Below are positions 1 to 5,005 of a stretch of 5,005 nt of DNA, one piece after another. Source of the DNA: Fretibacterium sp. (lineage in GTDB: Bacteria; Synergistota; Synergistia; Synergistales; Aminobacteriaceae). Position numbers and translations under genes: made by a program. Location: the NCBI GenBank assembly GCA_016280565.1, contig JAEEGY010000105.1:1-5005 (forward strand). The letters are read 5' to 3'. A model generated the notes under the pieces. That model was not told the origin of the DNA. It saw nothing but the letters and a program-made list of their open reading frames with translations, and did no database searches. The first letter of the stretch is position 1; each line of letters begins with the position of its first letter.

Positions 1-1
1 G

Positions 2-142
2 AGGGACGAGGACGGAAATCCGTTTGGGGAAAATATGGAAAAGTCCCTGAAGATGTGTCATAATATCTTGGAGGGCTGGATTCGCGCCAACCCCGAACAG
101 TGGCTGTGGCTTCTTGACCGATGGGAATCCACGATGCGGTAG
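2..142 (+). CDS. Lipid A biosynthesis acyltransferase (LpxL/HtrB family), C-terminal end only
   Basis: This is the last 46 codons of a gene that begins before the window; it ends at TAG 140-142. The visible peptide ends in NPEQWLWLLDRWESTMR, which matches the closing motif of LpxL/HtrB-type acyltransferases (a P-x-Q-W-L-W segment followed by R-W). Members of this family add secondary acyl chains to lipid A on the inner face of the inner membrane. The usual His after W-L-W is Leu here. The catalytic HX4D region lies outside the window, so activity and acyl specificity cannot be judged. The downstream nuclease gene starts inside this one (22-bp overlap), so the two are probably cotranscribed and translationally coupled. 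The family call rests on a short tail and is fairly but not fully secure. Confidence 0.72.
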   Translation, partial: RDEDGNPFGENMEKSLKMCHNILEGWIRANPEQWLWLLDRWESTMR

Positions 143-597
143 TCCTGGGGCTGGACCCGGGACGGGACAAAATTGGCTTCGCAGCCGCCAGGAGGGATAA
201 GTCCCTCGTGGTTTCGGGTGTCCTGCCGTCGCGGGAGGATGCGGTATGGGAAAGGGCCCTTGGACGGGAAGAGGACATGAAGGAGATATTCTCGCCGTGG
301 TTGCGGGAGTGTCCCGCCTCCAATATGGAGGGGCTGAAGCTGTCTCTGATCGTGGTGGGGAATGGCACGTGCAGCGGTCCGCTCCTGCAAAGGGTTCGCC
401 GCTGTGCCCGGTGTGAGGTCCTCTGCGTCGATGAACGCGGGACGACCCTGGAAGCGCGAAAGCTGTATTGGCGCCTGCACCGTCCGGCCTGGTGGCAAAG
501 GCTTCTGCCGCAGGGTATGAGGGTACCGCCAAGACCGCTGGACGACCTGGCAGCCTGGGCGATTGCAGCCCGCGGCATTGACAGGGCAGAGGGATGA
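121..597 (+). CDS. YqgF/RuvX-like RNase H-fold nuclease, divergent 'PQGMR-PPRP-DD' subtype
   Basis: A 158-residue protein with the signatures of the YqgF/RuvC-like superfamily: a first strand LGLDPGRDKIGFA (Asp12), a central LIVVGNGT strand (about 76-83), VDERGTT (Asp104/Glu105) and a C-terminal PRPLDDLAAW (Asp141/Asp142). These supply the expected acidic catalytic set. Canonical RuvX/YqgF is about 140 residues, has DERLTT, and matures 16S rRNA ends. This protein instead carries TLEARKLYW and LLPQGMRVPPRPLDD, a pattern I associate with a separate YqgF-like group well represented in cyanobacteria, so it may be a paralogue with another nucleic-acid substrate. The start is ATG 121: an in-frame TGA at 115-117 rules out anything earlier, and the next possible starts would cut the first strand. 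No clear Shine-Dalgarno is present, which fits translational coupling to the overlapping acyltransferase gene. The fold call is strong; the exact role is uncertain. Confidence 0.8.
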   Translation: MGIHDAVVLGLDPGRDKIGFAAARRDKSLVVSGVLPSREDAVWERALGREEDMKEIFSPWLRECPASNMEGLKLSLIVVGNGTCSGPLLQRVRRCARCEVLCVDERGTTLEARKLYWRLHRPAWWQRLLPQGMRVPPRPLDDLAAWAIAARGIDRAEG

Positions 598-605
598 TGT
601 GCCCA

Positions 606-641
606 TCCTTTTGGGACGCATTAAGAGGTATAATAGACACG
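606..641 (+). promoter_or_regulatory. Probable sigma-70 type promoter for cheX and the patatin gene
   Basis: A perfect TATAAT at 629-634 lies in the gap after the nuclease gene, in otherwise GC-rich DNA. The expected start point is about 640-641, giving a leader of roughly 60 nt before the chosen cheX ATG. The -35 is weak: at 17-bp spacing it would be TCCTTT (606-611). TTGGGA at 611-616 looks more like a -35 box, but its spacer is only 12 bp. No TG extension precedes the -10. The assignment rests mainly on the -10 box and its placement. Confidence 0.5.
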
Positions 642-699
642 AAACGCTGGACAGCCCTTGGCGCGTATGGGGCGGTTTGGGAGGGAGTCGTTCAACAAT

Positions 700-1191
700 A
701 TGGCCAATATGGATAAACTAGCCGCTCTTGTCAACAGCTTTGGTTCCGCCGTGTTGTCGGTAGGGCGGGAGGTAGGCTTGAGTGTCGCCTTAAACAAGGC
801 GAAGGTCTCCCAGGGAATAAAAGTGGAGAACGCCTGCGCGGCAGCCCTGATCGGCATCGTGGGCAATGGGGCGCGGGCAAGGGTTCTTATCATGTTGGAT
901 CTGGACGGGTTCAACTCCATCGTCACCGCCATGTCGGGAGGGATGATCCCCCCGAATCTGAACGATGCCGTCTCGCAGAGCGTCATCGCGGAGCTCTCCA
1001 ACATGGTCGGCGGAAGGGCTCTGCTTCAGGCCTCCCTCACGGGGATGGACGTGACGCCTCCGCAGATGATCGTGGGAGACAACATCAAGCATATCCCCAA
1101 CCCGGCGGCGACGATGAAGTCCTTTACTCTGCCGTTTATCATACAGCCGGCAGGGGCTCTTTACCTCGCTCTTTCCTTTGGAAATGCCTAA
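700..1191 (+). CDS. cheX: CheX-type chemotaxis protein (CheY-P phosphatase family)
   Basis: A 163-residue cytoplasmic protein spanning one complete CheC/CheX/FliY-type domain. The phosphatase signature E-x-x-N is intact in AELSNMVGGRA (Glu98 and Asn101 from this start). It is followed by the family's DVTPPQMIVG segment and a C-terminal LPF...LYLALSF strand. The preceding VTAMSGGMIPPN also fits the CheX pattern (AMMGGM in Thermotoga). CheX removes phosphate from CheY-P and so resets flagellar signalling. The reading frame is open back to TTG 658, but the domain homology begins at about MANMDKLAAL. I chose ATG 700 because a G-rich GGGAGGGAG (679-687) lies upstream, although at 12-15 nt it is farther than ideal; ATG 709 is the alternative. 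No other chemotaxis gene is in view. The patatin gene follows 19 bp after the stop and is probably cotranscribed, with no obvious functional link. Confidence 0.85.
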   Translation: MANMDKLAALVNSFGSAVLSVGREVGLSVALNKAKVSQGIKVENACAAALIGIVGNGARARVLIMLDLDGFNSIVTAMSGGMIPPNLNDAVSQSVIAELSNMVGGRALLQASLTGMDVTPPQMIVGDNIKHIPNPAATMKSFTLPFIIQPAGALYLALSFGNA

Positions 1192-1196
1192 CCGTC

Positions 1197-1202
1197 AGGA
1201 GG
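1197..1202 (+). promoter_or_regulatory. Ribosome binding site that sets the patatin gene start
   Basis: AGGAGG lies 8 nt before ATG 1211 but only 2 nt before ATG 1205, and it is downstream of ATG 1178. This favours 1211 as the start. It also makes the N-terminus a plausible signal peptide and removes an overlap with cheX. Confidence 0.8.
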
Positions 1203-1210
1203 AAATGAAA

Positions 1211-3361
1211 ATGAGGATGTTGATGCGGCGCGGCTCTGAGCGGGCTCGCCGCTTTTTTGATTTTGCTGGACGCACGTCAGGGCGCTGCCTGTGTGCGCTG
1301 TTGTTGGGGCTTTTATTCCTCCGCCCGGCGGACGCTGGGGTCGTTTTGGCGCTCTCCGGAGGGGGGACCAAGGGCTTTGCTCACATTGGTGTCATCGAGG
1401 CGCTGGAGGAGAATGGCATCCCCGTCGTGGGCATCGTAGGGACGAGCATGGGGGCCCTGATGGGGGCCCTCCGGGCCAGCGGCTACAGCACGGCGGACAT
1501 GCGGCGCATTGTGGAAGAACTGGACCTCCCCGCCCTTCTCTCGGAGAATACGGGGCCCATGTTCGTCTTCACCGGTGACGACAGAAGGGCCAAGACCAGC
1601 ACGGTCTCCGCCCTCACCTACAAAAAGACTGGAAAACAGATCGGGCCAAAGGGGATCCTGACCGGCAACAAGCTCTATCAATACTTTGCGCAGCTCATGC
1701 GCCATGTGACCGCCGCGGACTTTTATCAGCTTCCTATTCCCTTCGCCGCCGTCGCAACGGATATCAACACGGGAGAGAAGGTCGTGCTGCGCAGGGGGAA
1801 CCTGGCTTCCGCCATGCGGGCCTCTATGTCCATTCCGGCTCTCTTTGAGCCCTGGCAGATCGACGGCCGTTTCCTGGTGGACGGAGGGGTGGTCTCCAAT
1901 CTTCCCGTTTACACAGCCCGCGATATCTTCCCTGGCATGCCCATCGTGGCGGTGGACATCTCCGACAACCTTTCCGTGGATGCGCCCGTCAACTCCTACC
2001 TCGATGTTATCAACCAGTCGCTCACTATCCTCATGCGGCGCACCACCAACGAGGAGGGGAAGGCGGCGGATGTGCTTATCACTCCCAGCGTACAGACCTT
2101 CGGACTGTTGGATGCCAGCCAGTCGGATGCGATCATCGCCGCGGGCAGGGAGGCTGCCCTGAGCAAGATTGATGAGATCAAGGTACTGTCAGCGCAAGGT
2201 CCGACCCTCTTCACCGACACCCGGCAGGAGCCTGCAAGCAACATCGTTGGAGACATCCAGGTCACGGGTCTTCCGGAGAAACTGGGGTACAGCCTACGCA
2301 AGCGCTGCCTGGGCTGGGTCGGCAAGCCCGTCTCGCTGAAAAAGATCGACAACGCCATGGCTCGCCTGTCAGCCTTCCCCGGTATCGCAATGACGGATTA
2401 CCAGCTGGGACGGACGGAGTCCGGGGATATCCTGGTCCACATCAACATAAGGCAGAGCCCGAGGTTGGAGGTGGGGATCTCCGGTTACACGACCAATCTG
2501 CACAAAAACCGCTGGCTCTACCTCAAGGGGACCGCCCGCGGTCTTGTTTCTGACTACGATTCCCTGTCCGGAGTCGTCCGGTTGGGGGAACAGTGGGGAG
2601 CGGACCTTTCCTACCAGACGGCGCCGGCGACGATGGATGCCTGGCAGTTCAATCTGGCTGCCCAGAGGTGGAAATTTGACAGCAACGTGGGGAAGCGGGA
2701 CTGGGATCGCTATGCCGTTGGCGCCAATCGAATTTTCCAGTGGGGGACCGTCTCCGCCGGACTGGGAGTGGCCTATGAGCATATGGAGGGCAGTTCTGTG
2801 TCCGATGAGGACGCTCACGACTTTGTGGGCCCCACGTTCTTCGCTGCCTATGACACGCTGGATATCCCCGGCGATCCCACAGAAGGGCACGCCTGGCGCT
2901 TCAATGCCTGGTGGCCCAACCTGGACGAGTTCATCTACCGTTTCACCTACTTCAAGCCGCTTGAGGTGGGGAAGGACTGGCGTACCTACTTCCGGATCGG
3001 CTACGCGGAGGGCGACATGAACCGTCGGGGCCATGCGGCCTACCTGGGGGCAGCGGAGGAGCTCTACACTGCCGCGGCCCATCCTGTGGAGGCTGAGCGC
3101 ATGGCGTGGGTCAACCTGGCGCTCCGAAGGATATTGAACCGCAACGCTCTGGGCATCGCCGCGGCGGAGCTCTTCGCCAGCTATGGCTACGCGATGGACA
3201 ACGAGTACAGCAAGATCAGCTCCCCGTGGGAGGTGGGCGTGGCCGTGAACTTCCCCAACAACATCATCGATATCAAGTGTGCGGCGATGTACGGCTCTGA
3301 GGAGTTCAAGGTGGGCTTCTTCATCGGGGTCCCCATCTGGGATCATTACCCGCTGCCTTAA
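1211..3361 (+). CDS. Patatin-like phospholipase with POTRA and outer-membrane barrel (type Vd autotransporter, PlpD/FplA class)
   Basis: From ATG 1211 this is 716 residues, close to the length of Pseudomonas PlpD. Order of parts: a signal peptide with a basic n-region, the core CALLLGLLFL and an A-D-A cleavage site at about residue 42; a patatin domain (about 43-305); a POTRA-like segment (about 344-415, starting NIVGDIQVTGL); and a C-terminal region of alternating, aromatic-rich strands (about 415-716) typical of an Omp85-type barrel. The patatin catalytic set is complete: oxyanion loop GGGTKG (50-55), nucleophile elbow GTSMG with Ser79, and DGG with Asp224 followed by SNLP. In known members the barrel carries the lipase to the cell surface, where it cleaves phospholipids; release or retention differs between species. 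The protein ends WDHYPLP rather than in the usual terminal aromatic, which is mildly odd. It follows cheX and is closed by the terminator at 3383-3416. The lipid target is not predictable. Confidence 0.92.
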   Translation: MRMLMRRGSERARRFFDFAGRTSGRCLCALLLGLLFLRPADAGVVLALSGGGTKGFAHIGVIEALEENGIPVVGIVGTSMGALMGALRASGYSTADMRRIVEELDLPALLSENTGPMFVFTGDDRRAKTSTVSALTYKKTGKQIGPKGILTGNKLYQYFAQLMRHVTAADFYQLPIPFAAVATDINTGEKVVLRRGNLASAMRASMSIPALFEPWQIDGRFLVDGGVVSNLPVYTARDIFPGMPIVAVDISDNLSVDAPVNSYLDVINQSLTILMRRTTNEEGKAADVLITPSVQTFGLLDASQSDAIIAAGREAALSKIDEIKVLSAQGPTLFTDTRQEPASNIVGDIQVTGLPEKLGYSLRKRCLGWVGKPVSLKKIDNAMARLSAFPGIAMTDYQLGRTESGDILVHINIRQSPRLEVGISGYTTNLHKNRWLYLKGTARGLVSDYDSLSGVVRLGEQWGADLSYQTAPATMDAWQFNLAAQRWKFDSNVGKRDWDRYAVGANRIFQWGTVSAGLGVAYEHMEGSSVSDEDAHDFVGPTFFAAYDTLDIPGDPTEGHAWRFNAWWPNLDEFIYRFTYFKPLEVGKDWRTYFRIGYAEGDMNRRGHAAYLGAAEELYTAAAHPVEAERMAWVNLALRRILNRNALGIAAAELFASYGYAMDNEYSKISSPWEVGVAVNFPNNIIDIKCAAMYGSEEFKVGFFIGVPIWDHYPLP

Positions 3362-3382
3362 AGCAAAAAAGCAAAATACAAA

Positions 3383-3416
3383 AACAGGGAGGATTGCTCC
3401 TCCCTGTTATTTTTTT
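3383..3416. terminator. Strong bidirectional intrinsic terminator between convergent genes
   Basis: Arms AACAGGGAGGA (3383-3393) and TCCTCCCTGTT (3398-3408) pair perfectly over 11 bp around a TTGC loop. On the plus strand the stem is followed by a T7 run at 3410-3416, 22 nt after the patatin stop. On the minus strand the A-rich stretch at 3361-3384 becomes T-rich, so the same hairpin can also stop transcription of pdxA, whose stop codon is at 3424-3426. Confidence 0.93.
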
Positions 3417-3423
3417 CTCTGGG

Positions 3424-4593
3424 TTATCTCCTGTTCTCCGCCAGGCGGATGCCATAGTCCATGGCGTTGAGGAGGCTCAGGGCATTGGCGCCGCCGTCTC
3501 CCGCATGGCCAAAGCCCGTGCCATGGTCCACAGAAGCGCGGATGATGGGCAGCCCCAGCGTGACGTTGATGCCCGCCACGGCATCCCACCGCTTCTCCGC
3601 CTTGTTATAGACAAAGCCCTTGAGCTTCAGCGGGATATGCCCCTGATCGTGGTACATGACCACCACGATGTCATACCAGCCGCCCAGCGCCTTGCTGAAC
3701 ACCGTGTCCGGCGGGGTGGGCTTCTTCTCCGGGATGTTGATGCCCTCGCCCAGGGCCTGGTCGATGGCTGGCTGGATCTCCTCAATGTCCTCCCAGCCAA
3801 ACATCCCATCCTCGCCGCAGTGGGGGTTCAGCCCCGCCACGCCAATCTTCGGTTCCCTGATGCCCAGCGCCCTGCAGGCGTTGTTAGCCAGGCGGATGCA
3901 GTCCAGCACGCGGTCCTTCTTCACGCGATCGCAGGCCTCGCGGAGGGAGACGTGGGTGGAGACATGAACGACGCGCAGGTCCCCGTGGGCCAGCATCATG
4001 CCGTACTTCGAGGTCTTTGTTTCGTCTGCGTAGATCTCCGTGTGCCCGGAGTAGTGGTGTCCGGCCATGTTGATGGCCTCCTTGCTCAGGGCATTGGTGA
4101 TGGTGGCATCGACTTCCTTGTTCAGGGCCATATGGATGACCTTCACCACGTACTGATAGGCAGCCTCGCCGCCTAACTTCGTCGCCCCCAGCTTGAATGG
4201 CGCGGGGTGCTCCGGGTCGCCGGGAATGTCGGAGGGTTTTATTAAGCCCATGTCGTAGACGTCGATGGTCCCGAACTCGAACTTCGCGTCATTTACAGAC
4301 TTAATGGGGCGGATCTTCACGTCAATGCCGGAGACCTTCTTCGCCACCTTCGCAGCGTACTCCATGCAGCTCACGTCGCCCACCACGAGGGGGCGGCAGC
4401 GGTCGTAGACGGACTTGTCGGCCAGGCTGCCGGACTCACGCACTCCCGCGGGGAGGGCGGCGTTCGGCAGATCGGCCGTGTCGGAGCGAGGCGCAGTCGC
4501 CTCGCGGAGGCCCGCCAGTGCTTTCACGGTGATCTCCGGCCCGTTGCCGAAGGGGTCGCCCATGGAAATGCCCAGAATGGGTTTATTGCTCAT
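3424..4593 (-). CDS. pdxA2: PdxA2-type 4-phospho sugar-acid dehydrogenase (4-hydroxythreonine-4-phosphate dehydrogenase family) with a 31-residue insertion
   Basis: A 389-residue NAD-dependent oxidative decarboxylase. The family marks are present: MGDPFGNGPEI near the N-terminus (usually GDPAGIGPEI), TNALSKEAIN (about 166-175), and the three metal-binding histidines in GHTE (His184), STHVSL (His214) and MYHDQG (His315), plus NPHCGE (257-261). The 'NALSKEA...GHHYSGHTEIYA' version and the neighbouring DUF1537 kinase point to PdxA2, which converts D-threonate or D-erythronate 4-phosphate types of substrate to dihydroxyacetone phosphate and CO2. A role in vitamin B6 synthesis is less likely. The start is ATG 4593, with AGGAGG 7 nt upstream and homology from the first residues. 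E. coli PdxA is 329 residues; here residues 28-58 are additional and match nothing in the family (see the repeat entry). The insert falls early, before the metal and catalytic residues, so the enzyme may still fold. The exact C4 acid is unknown. Confidence 0.9.
   Translation of the reverse strand: MSNKPILGISMGDPFGNGPEITVKALAGLREATAPRSDTADLPNAALPAGVRESGSLADKSVYDRCRPLVVGDVSCMEYAAKVAKKVSGIDVKIRPIKSVNDAKFEFGTIDVYDMGLIKPSDIPGDPEHPAPFKLGATKLGGEAAYQYVVKVIHMALNKEVDATITNALSKEAINMAGHHYSGHTEIYADETKTSKYGMMLAHGDLRVVHVSTHVSLREACDRVKKDRVLDCIRLANNACRALGIREPKIGVAGLNPHCGEDGMFGWEDIEEIQPAIDQALGEGINIPEKKPTPPDTVFSKALGGWYDIVVVMYHDQGHIPLKLKGFVYNKAEKRWDAVAGINVTLGLPIIRASVDHGTGFGHAGDGGANALSLLNAMDYGIRLAENRR
4421..4518. 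repeat. Palindromic insertion element inside pdxA, flanked by a 5-bp direct repeat
   Basis: GCCAG occurs at 4421-4425 and 4514-4518, exactly 93 bp apart. The 88 bp between them are very GC-rich and full of inverted repeats. GCGAGGCG (4486-4493) and CGCCTCGC (4498-4505) form a perfect 8-bp stem on a CAGT loop. CTCCC (4443-4447) and GGGAG (4451-4455) form a 5-bp stem, enclosed by CTGCCG (4427-4432) and CGGCAG (4465-4470). Deleting one repeat plus the insert gives V-K-A-L-A-D-K-S-V-Y-D-R-C, the expected PdxA2 sequence. Because 93 is a multiple of three and the inserted frame has no stop, pdxA stays open. No terminal inverted repeats or transposase are visible, so this would be a non-autonomous, RPE/REP-like element. 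Confidence 0.72.
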
Positions 4594-4600
4594 TCTTCTT

Positions 4601-4606
4601 CCTCCT
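4601..4606 (-). promoter_or_regulatory. Ribosome binding site of the pdxA2 gene
   Basis: On the minus strand AGGAGG lies 7 nt before ATG 4593. It decides the start against an in-frame ATG at 4668, whose first 25 codons would encode unrelated sequence. Confidence 0.85.
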
Positions 4607-4610
4607 GTTT

Positions 4611-4700
4611 TTAGCGTAATCCGTTGGCCCTGCAGAGCTCCAGCGTCTTCTTCAGCTCGGCCATGCACTGATCCACTAACTTCTGTGCCTGTTCATATTT
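4611..4700 (-). pseudogene. Possible C-terminal remnant of a lost gene between kinase and pdxA2
   Basis: Minus-strand codons from 4700 to TAA at 4611-4613 read as 29 protein-like residues, starting KYEQAQKLVDQ and ending LELCRANGLR: an amphipathic, charged helix with plausible codon use. The frame has no convincing start. The only internal ATG leaves 17 residues, and upstream the frame runs through the GC-rich hairpin into the kinase gene out of frame. It looks like the tail of a larger protein whose front has been deleted. A very weak guess is a dihydrodipicolinate-synthase-like aldolase, but I do not really recognise it. It could also be chance coding-like sequence. Confidence 0.3.
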
Positions 4701-4740
4701 AACGCGGAGGGGACGGCCCCCCCCCGCCCCCTCCCATTTA
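4697..4740. repeat. GC-rich hairpin with C9/G9 run, flanked by ATTTA direct repeats
   Basis: Arms GGAGGGGACGG (4706-4716) and CCGCCCCCTCC (4724-4734) pair over 11 positions. The one mismatch, A4713/C4727, becomes a U-G wobble in the minus-strand RNA. The loop is seven C, part of a C9 run at 4717-4725. ATTTA lies on both sides (4697-4701 and 4736-4740), 39 bp apart, and the right copy contains the kinase stop codon. No T-run follows on either strand, so it is a poor intrinsic terminator. It may be a second small palindromic insertion, an mRNA-stabilising hairpin between the two genes, or both. Confidence 0.55.
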
Positions 4741-5005
4741 TGCTCCGATCTGTCCGGCCAGCTGACGCAGCAGATCGGGCTCGCCGAACCCGCCGGACTT
4801 CGACAGGATGTAATACATCCTCAGCCCGCTGCCAGGGGGAGCATAGTCAAAGCTGGTCAACACCACTCCCTTGGTGACCTCGCACAGAGGCGTCAGTGTG
4901 CTCACGCCCACGGCCTTCATCAGCGCCATCAGCGTATCTCCCCCAACACACATCAGCGTGGCATCCAGCCCTCTGTCCAGGAATCCCTTTGCCGCTGACG
5001 TCAAC
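4738..5005 (-). CDS. Four-carbon acid sugar kinase (DUF1537; DtnK/OtnK family), C-terminal end
   Basis: The last 88 codons of a gene that starts beyond the right edge; the stop is TAA at 4738-4740. The C-terminal nucleotide-binding domain of the family is clear: CVGGDTLMALMKAVGV (glycine-rich GGDT), CEVTKGVVLTS, and the closing ILSKSGGFGEPDLL. These kinases phosphorylate threonate- or erythronate-type acids at O4 using ATP in the cytoplasm, giving the substrate for the PdxA2-type dehydrogenase encoded next. The natural-looking end suggests the stop is genuine, even though it lies within the flanking repeat of the hairpin. The N-terminal substrate-binding domain is outside the window, so D- versus L- and threonate versus erythronate cannot be told. 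Codon 5004 reads TTG, but it is internal, not a start. Confidence 0.88.
   Translation of the reverse strand, partial: LTSAAKGFLDRGLDATLMCVGGDTLMALMKAVGVSTLTPLCEVTKGVVLTSFDYAPPGSGLRMYYILSKSGGFGEPDLLRQLAGQIGA

Noticed and set aside
58..621. A 187-codon minus-strand open frame over the YqgF-like gene
   Set aside because: The plus-strand frame has clear YqgF motifs. The minus frame is Pro/Arg-rich with no family features.
658..699. An N-terminal extension of CheX from TTG 658 or ATG 667
   Set aside because: There is no Shine-Dalgarno before either start, and the 14 added residues do not belong to the CheX domain, which begins at about ATG 700-709.
1448..1470. Two copies of ATGGGGGCCCT in tandem (12-bp period) at the patatin nucleophile elbow
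   Set aside because: They encode MGAL-MGAL, close to the usual patatin pattern after GTS, so protein constraint explains the repeat.
2369..3346. A 325-codon open frame on the minus strand opposite the patatin gene barrel region
   Set aside because: It is antisense to a clearly coding barrel region, has no recognisable motif, and is the kind of long shadow frame expected in GC-rich coding DNA.
3936..3946. CCTCGCGGAGG, identical to 4500-4510 at the edge of the pdxA insertion, as a possible second element copy
   Set aside because: Only 11 bp match, both encode Leu-Arg-Glu-Ala, and the surrounding sequence differs. In the first place it is part of a conserved PdxA segment, so coincidence is likelier.
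3394..4176. A 260-codon open frame on the plus strand opposite pdxA2
   Set aside because: It runs through the terminator hairpin and is antisense to well-conserved PdxA2 motifs. Its repetitive His/Asp/Val composition mirrors the opposite strand.
1..5005. CRISPR arrays, tRNA or rRNA genes, transposases, defence genes
   Set aside because: No regularly spaced repeats, cloverleaf-like or rRNA-like segments, or transposase or defence motifs were seen on either strand.

Overview
The window looks like a chromosomal segment from an anaerobic, motile, two-membraned bacterium. Synergistota is my best guess, at moderate confidence. The DNA is GC-rich. It encodes the end of a lipid A acyltransferase and an outer-membrane type Vd autotransporter, so an outer membrane is expected, and a CheX phosphatase, so chemotaxis is expected. 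The PdxA2 plus four-carbon sugar-acid kinase pair is common in fermentative bacteria. The taxon is inferred from gene content and cannot be proved from this sequence alone.

Left half, plus strand (1-3416): the last 46 codons of an LpxL/HtrB-type acyltransferase overlap by 22 bp a YqgF/RNase H-fold nuclease of the 'PQGMR.PPRP.DD' type. A perfect TATAAT box follows at 629-634. It appears to start a new transcript carrying cheX (CheX phosphatase) and, after a good Shine-Dalgarno, a roughly 716-residue patatin-POTRA-barrel protein of the PlpD/FplA (type Vd) class. A strong hairpin with T-runs on both sides (3383-3416) ends this unit and the convergent one.

Right half, minus strand (3424-5005): the C-terminal end of a DUF1537 four-carbon acid sugar kinase (DtnK/OtnK family) is upstream of a PdxA2-type dehydrogenase. 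Together they would phosphorylate a C4 sugar acid (threonate or erythronate type) and oxidise and decarboxylate it to a triose phosphate. The 144 bp between them hold a GC-rich hairpin with a nine-G run and a 29-codon open tail that resembles the C-terminus of a lost gene.

The most unusual signal is in this operon. pdxA carries an extra in-frame 93 bp (31 codons) made of nested palindromes and bounded by a 5-bp direct repeat (GCCAG). Removing exactly one repeat plus the insert restores the expected PdxA2 sequence VKALADKSVYDRC. A second palindrome, in the kinase-pdxA gap, is also bounded by a 5-bp direct repeat (ATTTA, 39 bp apart). Together they suggest small non-autonomous palindromic elements that insert with a 5-bp target duplication. 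At least one sits inside a protein, as the Rickettsia palindromic elements do.
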